Source: Candidatus Undinarchaeales archaeon (GTDB lineage: Archaea > SpSt-1190 > JASMDC01). Taken from it: a DNA stretch of 64,000 nt. The notes below the pieces were generated by a model, which saw only the letters and a list, made by a program, of their open reading frames with translations, was not told the origin of the DNA and did not search any database. The position numbers and the translations under genes were made by a program. This document shows positions 1-8,351 of the stretch, piece after piece. The stretch is taken from positions 9,281-73,280 of the forward strand of contig JASMDC010000008.1 of assembly GCA_030753015.1 (NCBI GenBank). The letters run 5' to 3'. The number at the start of each line of letters is the position of its first letter. Position 1 is the first letter of the stretch.

Positions 1-498
1 GTCGTACCCTTCATCGCGGAGTTCCTTGATGATGCCACGCAGCTCCCACGGAGCGGTGTATGCGGTCTCGTATCCATGGAGGAATGGGACCTCGTTCTCG
101 ATAGCGATATCGATGCCGCATTCGCGAGCGGTGTCGAGGATATCTCGGGCACTTGAAAGGAAGTTCTCTCTTCGTTCAATATAGTCAACACCCTCTGGAG
201 GCATACCCTCGACATGGAGCACCGCCACTTCGGCGTTCCCGGCATAGACGTGGAGCCAGGCCTTTATCGCATCGACGCTCATCTCACGGGTCTCGGGGTC
301 AGGGTCCGTCAGATGGATGTTTCGGAAGGGTAGATGGATCGAGTAGATGTCCCGATCCATGCCGTCCGGGAGGTGGTAGGGGATGATCTCGGCCTCGAAT
401 CCCTCCGCGTTGAGTGATGCGAGACCGGAATCGAGGTCTGGATCGATGGTGGAGGAGACCGTGTATCGAATACCAGGTACCTCGTATCCATCCTCCAC
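1..498 (-). CDS. Sugar phosphate isomerase/epimerase-like TIM-barrel protein (partial)
   Basis: This is the N-terminal 166 residues of a minus-strand gene that runs off the left edge. The translation stays open to base 1 and reads as a xylose-isomerase-like (AP endonuclease 2 family) barrel. It has alternating strands and helices, a segment LHVEG, and a later motif IAIENE that resembles the metal-binding ALEN strand of this fold. These proteins act on sugars or sugar phosphates with a divalent metal; the substrate cannot be told here. The start is a GTG at 498, chosen because a TATA-like TTTATA lies about 30 bases upstream; a downstream in-frame ATG near 355 would cut into the fold. It is divergent from the radical SAM gene at 586. 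Fold call good, function unknown. Confidence 0.7.
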   Translation of the reverse strand, partial: MEDGYEVPGIRYTVSSTIDPDLDSGLASLNAEGFEAEIIPYHLPDGMDRDIYSIHLPFRNIHLTDPDPETREMSVDAIKAWLHVYAGNAEVAVLHVEGMPPEGVDYIERRENFLSSARDILDTARECGIDIAIENEVPFLHGYETAYTAPWELRGIIKELRDEGYD

Positions 499-585
499 GG
501 CACTGGCAAGCTTTGTATCTCCTATAAATACCTTTTCCGGGTAAGAGAATATGGGCCTCTTCGGTTCTGACGTGGATGAGTACCC

Positions 586-2004
586 ATGACGCTCGATGTT
601 GCCGTTATCAATCCTCCGCCGCCCACACCGAACTGTATCTCGAAGGAAGGCAGGTGCGCAGGGAGGGGATTCCTGCCCCTTATCCACCTCACACCGTTAT
701 CGCTCCTCTATCCAGCGGCGGTCATCGAGGCCCAAGGTCACACTGTCAGCGTGCATGACGGGATTGCCTACGGTCCGATACCTGCCGATGCTATTGACGC
801 CGACCTCGTTCTTGTCAATGTTTCGCCCGCGTCGTACACCATGGACATGGAGTTCGTCCGTGCCGTGAAGGAACAGAGGAAGGATACTCTTGTAGCGGCC
901 CTGGGCACACTCGCCACAACAAGGCCGGACCGTATACTGGCCGACGGAGCGGACATCGTGCTCCGTGGAGAGATCGAGTCGACCGTCGCCGAGGTCACAC
1001 AACGGCTTGTAAGCGGGAAAAAGCTGGTCGGAGTGCCAGGCCTCTCCCTCCGTTCCGGCAACAGGATCGTACACGGCGCCGATGCTGTTCGTCCGGACCT
1101 GGACGCGCTCCCCTACCCCGCACGACATCTCATCGAACGGGACAAGTACCGGTTCCTCTTCACAGGGGACATCTCAACTTCGGTGCTCACGGGGCGTGGC
1201 TGTCCAAACCAATGCACATTCTGTCCCTCGAGAATCGTCAACGGTACACGGACACGCGACAGGTACCCAAGGTCGATCGTCGAGGAGATACGCTACGTGC
1301 ATGAATCCGATGGCACGAGCCACTTCATCCTGTACTCCGATACGTTCAATGCCTCACGACGGTTCGTTCTCGATCTGTGCGATGAGCTAGTCCGGGAGAA
1401 CATGGGTATCGAGTGGGCCTGCAACAGCAGAGCGGACGGTCTCGATGACGATATATTGGGGCGGATGTCACGTGCGGGGTGCAGGCATATCACGATCGGA
1501 GCCGAGTCAGGTTCCGATGCGATACTTGAACGTGCGTGCAAGGGTGAGACCACGGCCGTGGTCAAGGAGGCCGTCGAGGCGTGTTCACGGGCCGGCATCG
1601 ATGCGTGCATGTATTTCATATTAGGTCTTCCCGGAGAGACACGTGAGACCGTACAAGAGACCATTGACTTCGCGGCATCTCTCAGTACGGATTATGTCAT
1701 GTTCTCCACGGCGACACCGTACATCGGGACGCCCTTCGCGAAAGAGGTCGGCTTCGACAACGACGACCTCGATGTGCCTCGTGACGAGGTCAACGCTATC
1801 GTGGACTCGGATGTCATCGGGATAACGCCTCAGGAGATCGAGGACGCGGTCAAGGAGTCGTATATCAGATTCTACGTGAGGCCGAACACCCTGGCGAACC
1901 ATGCATCACGGATCGTTCGACGCCCCAAGATGTTCGGTTCCACCGTCACTACAGCAGCAGGCATGGCACGGTACGTACTGGGTATGGACGTTTATGATGA
2001 GTGA
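586..2004 (+). CDS. B12-binding-domain radical SAM protein
   Basis: The 472-residue protein has an N-terminal Rossmann-like cobalamin-binding domain (about residues 1-150, starting VAVINPPPP). A radical SAM barrel follows, with the cluster motif GCPNQCTFC near residues 204-212 (CxxxCxxC). The later segment ITIGAESGSD is the typical SAM-binding strand of this class, and YFILGLPGET is another conserved barrel strand. Relatives catalyse methylations, ring rearrangements or other radical chemistry on lipids and cofactors; the substrate is not evident. The ATG at 586 is the first start after the divergent promoter region. It stands alone between a divergent gene and a convergent orphan. A second, unrelated-looking member of the class lies at 30774-32243. 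Confidence 0.85.
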   Translation: MTLDVAVINPPPPTPNCISKEGRCAGRGFLPLIHLTPLSLLYPAAVIEAQGHTVSVHDGIAYGPIPADAIDADLVLVNVSPASYTMDMEFVRAVKEQRKDTLVAALGTLATTRPDRILADGADIVLRGEIESTVAEVTQRLVSGKKLVGVPGLSLRSGNRIVHGADAVRPDLDALPYPARHLIERDKYRFLFTGDISTSVLTGRGCPNQCTFCPSRIVNGTRTRDRYPRSIVEEIRYVHESDGTSHFILYSDTFNASRRFVLDLCDELVRENMGIEWACNSRADGLDDDILGRMSRAGCRHITIGAESGSDAILERACKGETTAVVKEAVEACSRAGIDACMYFILGLPGETRETVQETIDFAASLSTDYVMFSTATPYIGTPFAKEVGFDNDDLDVPRDEVNAIVDSDVIGITPQEIEDAVKESYIRFYVRPNTLANHASRIVRRPKMFGSTVTTAAGMARYVLGMDVYDE

Positions 2005-2022
2005 CCGCCGGGTAGGCATGCG

Positions 2023-3126
2023 TTATCGGCGCCGTCTGATCGACCGCGAAACCCTTACATCATGCCCGTCCAGCTCGAACTCGTCCTCGGCACCATGGTC
2101 CCTGTTAGCGCGCCAGTAGGTGGAGAGGTCCTGTAGGAAATCGGTCGGCTCCCGCAGAGGATCCTCTTCCCACTTGGTGGCCATATCAGCGACCTTGACG
2201 AAGGGGCGATACTTATTGGCATGGTGACCTGACCCGAACTGTATGTCCAGTCCCTTGTCCGAGAGCGTCGGCTTGAAGAAGTTGCAGGCGTACACGTCCG
2301 CACCGGACTCGGGCATGAGCTCCTCGATCGCCTTGAGCGCTGTCCTCTCGACATGTGGATCGAAATCGATGTTGGATACTATGAGGTCGTACTGGACCAT
2401 CTCGCCTTGTGCTTTCTTCTCTGCAAAGGCGTCGTGGTCACCGAGGGCATAGGGTTTAAGGTCATCACTGCGCTCGAACCTGACCGCTGCAATGCGTACG
2501 TACCAGTCCTTTCCGATGCGCTCCTTGTAGGCGTCATCGATGCAGATGAACGAATCGTGCTCACCCAGGTGATGCTTGAGGCCACCGGAGCTCTCCACTC
2601 GTTCTCGGACCTGTTGGACTGAATAGGGTCGGGCGGTTGGAGTGGTCGTCTGTCCAGCTTGTTCGACCTCGTCCCATTTGACAGACCGTCCGACGACGCG
2701 GTAGCCTTCGGCTTGGCGCTCCACATCCTCACCGGTCGGATACAATGCGATGGGTTCGTTGCTCAGGCCGAGCTTTGAGATCCTCTTCATGTCCTTTTGT
2801 AGGTCACGGTCCTTGGGTATGTGGGAGTAGATCCTGATGACCCCGAGCTCACCCTCGGAATCTGTGTACACACAGTCGACGTTGCCCCAGGTCGAAGTGG
2901 ACATACGCTTGAGGTCCACGCCGAAGGCCATTGAATCGACGTCCTTACCGACGATCGATGATGCGTCGTCGACGAGCTCGTCGATGAGACCGTCCTTGCT
3001 CTCGGCATAGGTCGACGCGGAGACCGCGGCCGTGATGAGATGCGGTTTATCGGAGTACGGGACGAGCTTACGCTCGAGGTAATCCTCACCCTCGGGCTCG
3101 AGCTCATCGAGTCCTCCGTACAGCAT
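2023..3126 (-). CDS. Hypothetical protein, about 367 residues
   Basis: No family is recognised. The protein is soluble, highly charged and acidic, without a signal peptide or membrane segment, and ends in a basic tail (RSIRRRR). The ATG at 3126 is preferred over a longer reading frame from 3204 because a strong TATA box (TATAAATA, about 3152-3159) lies 26-33 bases upstream, which makes a leaderless message starting at this ATG likely. The gene converges on the radical SAM gene, with 18 bases between the stops. It is monocistronic. The composition and codon use look like those of its neighbours. It may be lineage-restricted. Confidence 0.7.
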   Translation of the reverse strand: MLYGGLDELEPEGEDYLERKLVPYSDKPHLITAAVSASTYAESKDGLIDELVDDASSIVGKDVDSMAFGVDLKRMSTSTWGNVDCVYTDSEGELGVIRIYSHIPKDRDLQKDMKRISKLGLSNEPIALYPTGEDVERQAEGYRVVGRSVKWDEVEQAGQTTTPTARPYSVQQVRERVESSGGLKHHLGEHDSFICIDDAYKERIGKDWYVRIAAVRFERSDDLKPYALGDHDAFAEKKAQGEMVQYDLIVSNIDFDPHVERTALKAIEELMPESGADVYACNFFKPTLSDKGLDIQFGSGHHANKYRPFVKVADMATKWEEDPLREPTDFLQDLSTYWRANRDHGAEDEFELDGHDVRVSRSIRRRR

Positions 3127-3264
3127 GATGATGTAACGTGCCCCTTTACCTGTATTTATACGTTCCCACGGGCCAGTAGTATCACGATGGTGATTATCTC
3201 CCAATTAGATAATGAGCAATGAGAAATAAGTACGGAGAAGGCTCTAGGAGAATAAGGTTGAGAA

Positions 3265-3281
3265 GGAGGGAAAATCCCTCC
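3265..3281 (-). terminator. Hairpin after tRNA-Tyr
   Basis: A perfect 7-bp stem (GGAGGGA / TCCCTCC) with a 3-base loop begins about 10 bases beyond the tRNA 3' end on the minus strand and is followed by a pyrimidine-rich tract. It is probably the 3' end of the tRNA transcript. Confidence 0.45.
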
Positions 3282-3290
3282 CCCTCTGTA

Positions 3291-3409
3291 TCCCGCCGCC
3301 CGGATTTGAACTGGGGACATCTCGGTTGCTGTACGAACACCCGCTACCAGCAAGCACGCATGGTGCTCGCCTACAGCCGAGCGCTCTGCCAGACTGAGCT
3401 ACGGCGGGA
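3291..3409 (-). tRNA. tRNA-Tyr (anticodon GUA) with intron
   Basis: The ends pair as a 7-bp acceptor stem (TCCCGCC / GGCGGGA). A D arm (GTAGCTCAG), an anticodon stem CTCGG/CCGAG and a T loop TTCAAAT follow. The anticodon loop is C-T-G-T-A-G-A once a 44-base intron is removed, giving anticodon GUA. The mature length is 75 bases without CCA, which is not encoded. The T stem contains one apparent A-C mismatch (CCCAG against CCGGG). A TATA-like TTTAAATA at about 3437-3444 lies 28 bases upstream of the 5' end. Confidence 0.92.
3327..3370 (-). other. tRNA-Tyr intron with bulge-helix-bulge junction
   Basis: The 44-base intron sits between positions 37 and 38, the canonical archaeal site. The exon-intron junctions fold into a bulge-helix-bulge: a 4-bp central helix CTGT/ACAG flanked by 3-base bulges AGG and CAA, an exon helix CTCGG/CCGAG on one side and an intron helix CGAGCACC/GGTGTTCG on the other. 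Cuts at AG^G and CA^A give a 7-base anticodon loop. This is the substrate of the archaeal splicing endonuclease. Confidence 0.85.
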
Positions 3410-3436
3410 CTGGCAGACATTTCGAGGGCACATAGG

Positions 3437-3444
3437 TTTAAATA
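3437..3444 (-). promoter_or_regulatory. TATA box of tRNA-Tyr
   Basis: TATTTAAA on the minus strand lies 28 bases from the tRNA 5' end, the normal archaeal spacing. Confidence 0.5.
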
Positions 3445-3447
3445 AGC

Positions 3448-5016
3448 TTACTCCTCGGCAGCGCCTTCCCACGATACGGGATTGGACTCAATATCGATCT
3501 TCCTCCCATCAGGTCGGCTGTGGAGGATCCGTGCAGGGGGAAGGTCAACGGTGCCGATGACCTCGATGACGCTCGTCATCGAATAAGAGAACACACGTTC
3601 CTCCTTCGGCTCCAGTCTTTCGACGGTCCATATCACTTCGGTCCACTGTTCACCTCGTTGGATGGTGGTCGGTTTGAGCGTTGGGAACGAACGAGAGATC
3701 TTTGCCATGAGAGGAACACGATCGATCACGCTCACGTTCGCGATAGCACGCTCAGAGAAGTTGCGCAGGTGGATCGAGATGGACGCATATTCCTCACCCC
3801 TCTTGTTCTTCTTGATGGATATCTCTTTCTCGAGCGTGAGCGCCCTGCTGGTCTGGAGTACGAAGATTGCTGCGAGCACGATAGCCACGGTCACAGCGAG
3901 GAAGGGAATGTATGACACTTCTATGTGTACCTCTGCTTCTTGGAGAGGATCGAGGGAAACATCCCATACGTACAGGTAAGCATTACGTTCAGAGACCTTG
4001 CGGGTAGGACGGGGCTCTGCAATGGTGAAGATGTCGAGGTACCACGGGATGCGCTCTTGAACAGGGTACACCGTGGGCGTATTACCCTTGTTGCGTAACC
4101 TGTAAGTCGTCTTCTTACGCATCATCTCCTTTTCGATGACTGGGAAAACATCTACACCGCTCTTGATACCGACTGTGAAACCAAGGCTCTCTGGACCAAT
4201 GGTGAGACCTCCGGCCATGACCGAGACTGTGATCGTGTAGTCGCCGGGGACGATGTCCCGTTCGAGCGTCACCGAGTGAGAGGCGCTCAATGTCCCACCA
4301 TCCTTGTGCACGGTAACAGGCGTTCTTCTGATGATGGGGGGGATTATATCGCCATGGATGTCAACTATCTGCACGTCGACATCGAGACTACCTACTTCGA
4401 TGTTAACGGCGTTCTCGACGATAATGTCGATATCGATACCCTCTTCGGGATAGAAGGGTCCGGGGTTACGGAGCGAAAGGCTAAGCGAAGGATTGAACAC
4501 CGGCTCTGGTGTTGGAACAGGCGTGGGCGTGGGCGTGACAACGACGACTGTTACCTCAACTCGTTCGATGACCTCGGGGGTCGGTTCTGGAGGTGGTGGC
4601 GGGAGGACCTGGACATAGAACTCGTCCTCAGAACGGGATTCAGCGACGAGGTTGCGGCTCGCATTGTAATGACGAGCTATCATTGAAACGGAGAACGCAT
4701 AGGTATAAGACCGCGTCCCGTTGGGTGGGAGGATACTGAGGATATTCTTCCCCCTGCGACCGCCAGATGCCAATGTGAACGAATGGTCCATACTTGGCCG
4801 GACCCAGGTGGGGTGGGAGCCTTTAGGCGTGAGGACGATCTCCATTGAACCATTGTAGCGGTTCTCGACCACGACCTCATAGGTCGCATCTTCGCCAGCC
4901 ATGACGGCGCCCTTCATGGCCTTTACTGACAATCTCACGGAGTCGACCGTCTCGACCGATGCGCAGAGTGTAACGAGCGCCAGCGCAAGAGCGAACAGGA
5001 GGCGTGCCCGATGCAT
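3448..5016 (-). CDS. Secreted/membrane-anchored protein with CARDB-like domains
   Basis: The 522-residue protein starts with a signal peptide (MHRARLLFALALALVTLCA). It then has beta-rich adhesion-like domains, a Pro/Thr linker (TPTPTPVPTPEP, about residues 165-176) and a second beta domain that resembles CARDB/conserved-repeat folds. A single membrane segment (about 380-400, IPFLAVTVAIVLAAIFVL) leads to a C-terminal domain with LRNFSERAIANVSVIDRVP, as in DUF11/archaeal conserved-repeat proteins. It probably sits in the cytoplasmic membrane with the N-terminal part outside. It is the last gene of a four-gene envelope cluster reading 8267 to 3448. No enzymatic motif is visible; structural or adhesive roles are inferred only. 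Confidence 0.75.
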   Translation of the reverse strand: MHRARLLFALALALVTLCASVETVDSVRLSVKAMKGAVMAGEDATYEVVVENRYNGSMEIVLTPKGSHPTWVRPSMDHSFTLASGGRRGKNILSILPPNGTRSYTYAFSVSMIARHYNASRNLVAESRSEDEFYVQVLPPPPPEPTPEVIERVEVTVVVVTPTPTPVPTPEPVFNPSLSLSLRNPGPFYPEEGIDIDIIVENAVNIEVGSLDVDVQIVDIHGDIIPPIIRRTPVTVHKDGGTLSASHSVTLERDIVPGDYTITVSVMAGGLTIGPESLGFTVGIKSGVDVFPVIEKEMMRKKTTYRLRNKGNTPTVYPVQERIPWYLDIFTIAEPRPTRKVSERNAYLYVWDVSLDPLQEAEVHIEVSYIPFLAVTVAIVLAAIFVLQTSRALTLEKEISIKKNKRGEEYASISIHLRNFSERAIANVSVIDRVPLMAKISRSFPTLKPTTIQRGEQWTEVIWTVERLEPKEERVFSYSMTSVIEVIGTVDLPPARILHSRPDGRKIDIESNPVSWEGAAEE

Positions 5017-5083
5017 CGGGCGCGAATGGGTACCGAAGCTTTAAATTCTTACCCGGGGTCGCGGTCCGTCGGTTCTGCCTGTT

Positions 5084-6022
5084 CTACCCTGTCAGGGAGT
5101 AGGACACCTCGACGTCCCTGTCCTGATAGAGCCAGACTCCTTCGAGAGAGACCGTTATGGCCTTCTGCGTGCCGCGGAGGTTGCTGAGAGAGCTCTCCTT
5201 CAGTGGGAGGATGATCCGGACCTGGAACTCGTCGTTGTCAAACGAGACGTTCTCGAGCGTCACCTTGTTGTCCAGAATCTTGCACATCTTAGTAGACGTG
5301 GCATCCTCGTACTCACACGTGCTCTTGGCGAGGTCGAAGTCGTCGGCCCTGGGCACATTGATGATGAGCTGGGGGATCTTGTCCTCGAGCACACCGCTGT
5401 TATCGGTGATGCCTTTCTTGACGGTGATCTCGATCGACACCTCGGCATCCTTGTCGAGGGGGACCTCCTGCGGATCTACCTCGATGACGATTGGGACGAT
5501 CTCGGACTCAGTAGTCGTGGAACCGCTCTCTTTCGTGTCAGCGGAATCAGAGATCTTGAACGTGTTGGCGGCCTTTACAGATGTCTTGTACTTGATTCGC
5601 ACCTTCAGCTTTTCGGGGTTCATGGCGGGAACGAAATCGGTCTTTGCCTTTACCGCGACGGTCCACTTCTCATCGTCCTCGTCGCCGTTCTTCATGTTGA
5701 GGGCGATGGTCTTCCACATGTTGCCCTTGTCAATCTCCATGTTCACGGGATCCGTGAGCACAAGAGCCTTCACATCCTCGATAGCGTCAAGAAGTCCGTT
5801 CTTGACAGAGATCTTAAGCTTGATACGGTCACCGGGCTCGGGATTGGAGGGCACGACGGAGGACGTCACTTCTACCTTTCCTGCGAAGATACCACCTTTA
5901 GTGGTACCGGTACCGCTACCCGTGCCCGTACCTCCGCCACCCGTGGGATCAGTGCATCCTGCCATGAGCAACAGCCCGCAGAGCACGACCATGATTATCC
6001 CAATGTCCTTCAGTGATGCCAT
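5084..6022 (-). CDS. Lipoprotein, paralogue A of a tandem pair
   Basis: The signal peptide ends in a lipobox (LLLMAGC, Cys near residue 23) and is followed by a Gly/Thr-rich linker (GGGGTGTGSGTGT). Two beta-rich domains follow. The first has SVKNGLLDAIEDVKA, the second carries VIEVDPQEVPLDKDAEVSI, and the last part has LPLKESSLSNLRGTQ. All of these segments recur in the next gene upstream (6034-6981), so the two are tandem duplicates, about 12 bases apart. The domains resemble immunoglobulin-like or CARDB-like modules. The protein is presumably anchored to the outer face of the membrane. No catalytic residues were recognised. Confidence 0.75.
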   Translation of the reverse strand: MASLKDIGIIMVVLCGLLLMAGCTDPTGGGGTGTGSGTGTTKGGIFAGKVEVTSSVVPSNPEPGDRIKLKISVKNGLLDAIEDVKALVLTDPVNMEIDKGNMWKTIALNMKNGDEDDEKWTVAVKAKTDFVPAMNPEKLKVRIKYKTSVKAANTFKISDSADTKESGSTTTESEIVPIVIEVDPQEVPLDKDAEVSIEITVKKGITDNSGVLEDKIPQLIINVPRADDFDLAKSTCEYEDATSTKMCKILDNKVTLENVSFDNDEFQVRIILPLKESSLSNLRGTQKAITVSLEGVWLYQDRDVEVSYSLTG

Positions 6023-6033
6023 CCTAGGTCACC

Positions 6034-6981
6034 TCAATCCGTAAGGTCGTACGACAACGATATCGTCGTATCCTTGTAGAGTTTAATCCTATTGATGCCG
6101 ACCCGGACCAAGCGCTCAGTACCACGCATCTCGTTGAGCGAGGATTCCTTCATGGGGAGCACGATGTGAACGCTCAACTCCTCGGAATGGAACTTGACGT
6201 CCTCCAGAGTGATAGAACCACCGGACAAGGAGCAGGTCTTTGTCTCTGCCTGGTCCTCGTACGTACACGTAGGTGTGTCGAAGTCGCCGACATCGGGGAT
6301 CTCTATCACAATCTGTTCGATGCTGTCAAGGAGGACACCGCTGGTCTCGTCAGCTCCCTTGAGCACCTTGATGTCGATGACGACCTCCTCATCCTTGTCG
6401 AGCGGGATGATGCTCGGATCTACTTCGATGGTAACGGGTACGATTGAGGAAGTTGAAGTGGCCTTATCGCGTGTACCGCCATCTGGAGTGTCCGCGATGC
6501 CGAACTTCGTGGCGGCATGCACGGATGTCGAGTAGGTAGTCCGCACCTTGATCTCTTCGGGATTGTTATCAGGCACGAACTCGCCGCGGTCCTTGACCGT
6601 CATACGCCATTTGGCGTCACCGTCGTCGCCGTTCTTCAATGTCGAGTCCACGGTCTTGAGCATTTCCCTGTCTGTGATATCGACGTTAGCGGGATTCGAT
6701 AGGATCTTGGCCTTCACGTCCTCGATATCATCGAGAAGACCGTTCTTCACCGTGAGGGTCATGCCTATTCGTTCCTTTGGCTTCGGGCTATCCTTGTCGA
6801 GCTCGATGGAAACGCTGACGGCCTCGCCAACGGATACAGGATCGCCGGGCTTCACGGTCGATGAGCCGCCCGAACTACCACCGGAGCCCGGTACTTTCGG
6901 TTCACTGTCCACCTTCTCGCACCCTGCGAAAAACACCAAAGTACATATGACAAATATAGCGGTAATCCTATCAGTTCTCAT
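6034..6981 (-). CDS. Lipoprotein, paralogue B of a tandem pair
   Basis: The 315-residue lipoprotein has a lipobox at VFFAGC and a Gly/Ser linker (GSGGSSGGSS). It shares with the downstream neighbour the segments TVKNGLLDDIEDVKAKIL, VEVDPSIIPLDKDEEV-like and LPMKESSLNEMRGTE, so it is a diverged tandem copy. Two Cys residues in the C-terminal domain (CTYEDQAETKTC) match the C-EYED-ATSTKMC pair of paralogue A, suggesting a conserved disulfide. Its ATG overlaps the stop of the upstream gene (ATGA type), so the cluster is translationally coupled. Confidence 0.75.
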   Translation of the reverse strand: MRTDRITAIFVICTLVFFAGCEKVDSEPKVPGSGGSSGGSSTVKPGDPVSVGEAVSVSIELDKDSPKPKERIGMTLTVKNGLLDDIEDVKAKILSNPANVDITDREMLKTVDSTLKNGDDGDAKWRMTVKDRGEFVPDNNPEEIKVRTTYSTSVHAATKFGIADTPDGGTRDKATSTSSIVPVTIEVDPSIIPLDKDEEVVIDIKVLKGADETSGVLLDSIEQIVIEIPDVGDFDTPTCTYEDQAETKTCSLSGGSITLEDVKFHSEELSVHIVLPMKESSLNEMRGTERLVRVGINRIKLYKDTTISLSYDLTD

Positions 6982-8267
6982 ATCATTCTCACCTCAAGGG
7001 TCCCAAGATACACCGTCCCATTTGAGACTAGTTGAATATTGTTGTGTCCGGATATTAAATATGTTGGGTTTATTGGTAGATTTACCTTTCCTTGTTCCGC
7101 TTCTCCCTTGATTATTGACCTGCTCCCTTCACGGTTCATGATATACACGGTCAGCCAGCTCCGCTTTTTTGCCTGGCTCACGTCGAGCGATAAGGATAGT
7201 CCGCGCTGGTTACGCTTCAGCTCGTAGATCTCCTGACTTGTGAGGTTGAACTCGTAGGACGCCTCAGGGGCGACCTTGGGCGAGTAGAACACGATAAGCT
7301 CGATGTCACCAAGATGATAGCTCCCACCCTCTCCGGATGAGAACGTGATTGTGTTCATCGTATGGAGCATGTTCCGTGGTAAGGAGAAGTCGATCGTGTA
7401 CGGTGGCGCGGTCTTTTCGCGGACCCTGCCCGTGAAAACGATGTAGTCGTTGATAGCGATACTGAGCTCGCCTGTCGGGTCCGCCTGGCCGACGCTGAAC
7501 ACGAGCCTGCCTTTCACCCATCCCTTGATCTCCCGTCGCGAGAGGGCGAAGCGCTTCTTGTCGCTGACAACCTGCCCCTTCCTGCTGGCTAGGGTCAGTC
7601 CGGAGAGGATATAGGTGGTCGGGGACCACACTCGCCATCCGCTCCCGGACGCGTCGACGTCGATCCGGTTCTCCCCGTTCTTGAGCAGATGTGCGAACTG
7701 AAGAGGATCGATGCCGTACTCACCAGTATCGGTGACCTGTGACCAGATGACCTTGTCGTTGAGGCGTATGACGAGCCGACCGTTACGGTTGGTGGAGAGG
7801 ACCGTGAAATTGAGCCGGCTGCCGATAAGCTGGTCGAAGTTCTCACGTGACAGGGTGAAATGCGCCTTGTGGACGCTCTCTGTCATCACACCGCGGGAGA
7901 CCTCTAGCGGTCCGGTCATGGTAAGAAGGGATACAGCACCGCCCTTGTTCTTTATGTACGCCTCGTAATGGTGTGAGGGTGGTGTCGCCTCGAGGTCCAC
8001 CGAGACCGATCGGACGGTGTACTCGGATCCGATGGGGCCGATGGTCGTCCGGAGTATCAATCCCGTCGAAGGATCTCGCTCGACATCGTCCTCCGGATCC
8101 TCCTCGTCCGGTAGTTCACGAACAGCAGGCGTCGGTACGGGCGACGCGAGGGCGACGTTATCGTCCGGGACCATGGTACCGAACCGTAGGAATACGAGTA
8201 GGATTGACAACACGAGGAGCAGGAGGCCCGCGTTAACCAGGTCCCTTCGTATCCCCTCGAGCGCCAT
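6978..8267 (-). CDS. Single-span membrane protein with large extracytoplasmic beta domains
   Basis: One N-terminal membrane anchor (about residues 12-32, NAGLLLLVLSILLVFLRFG) is followed by an acidic Pro linker and about 370 residues of beta-rich sequence. Two jelly-roll-like repeats can be seen, each with a strand pattern such as GRLVIRLNDKVIW and GELSIAINDYIVF, followed by an NxI/NTI turn (NGENRIDV, MNTITFSS). This looks like carbohydrate-binding or galactose-binding-like folds. It is the first gene of the four-gene cluster that ends at 3448 and has a TATA-like sequence at about 8279-8289. A scaffold role for the lipoproteins is a guess. Confidence 0.7.
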   Translation of the reverse strand: MALEGIRRDLVNAGLLLLVLSILLVFLRFGTMVPDDNVALASPVPTPAVRELPDEEDPEDDVERDPSTGLILRTTIGPIGSEYTVRSVSVDLEATPPSHHYEAYIKNKGGAVSLLTMTGPLEVSRGVMTESVHKAHFTLSRENFDQLIGSRLNFTVLSTNRNGRLVIRLNDKVIWSQVTDTGEYGIDPLQFAHLLKNGENRIDVDASGSGWRVWSPTTYILSGLTLASRKGQVVSDKKRFALSRREIKGWVKGRLVFSVGQADPTGELSIAINDYIVFTGRVREKTAPPYTIDFSLPRNMLHTMNTITFSSGEGGSYHLGDIELIVFYSPKVAPEASYEFNLTSQEIYELKRNQRGLSLSLDVSQAKKRSWLTVYIMNREGSRSIIKGEAEQGKVNLPINPTYLISGHNNIQLVSNGTVYLGTLEVRMI

Positions 8268-8302
8268 TATTCGGTACCGTTAATAAAAGAGTGTGATGTT
8301 CC

Positions 8303-8310
8303 TTTTTATA
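8303..8310 (+). promoter_or_regulatory. TATA box of pelota gene
   Basis: TTTTTATA lies about 27 bases upstream of the expected transcription start. A Shine-Dalgarno GGAGGTGA at 8338-8345 sits 6 bases before the GTG start, so this message, unlike many others here, has a short leader. Confidence 0.5.
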
Positions 8311-8351
8311 GGTGCAGTGTCTGTGATATTCAAGGATGGAGGTGAAAGCAG

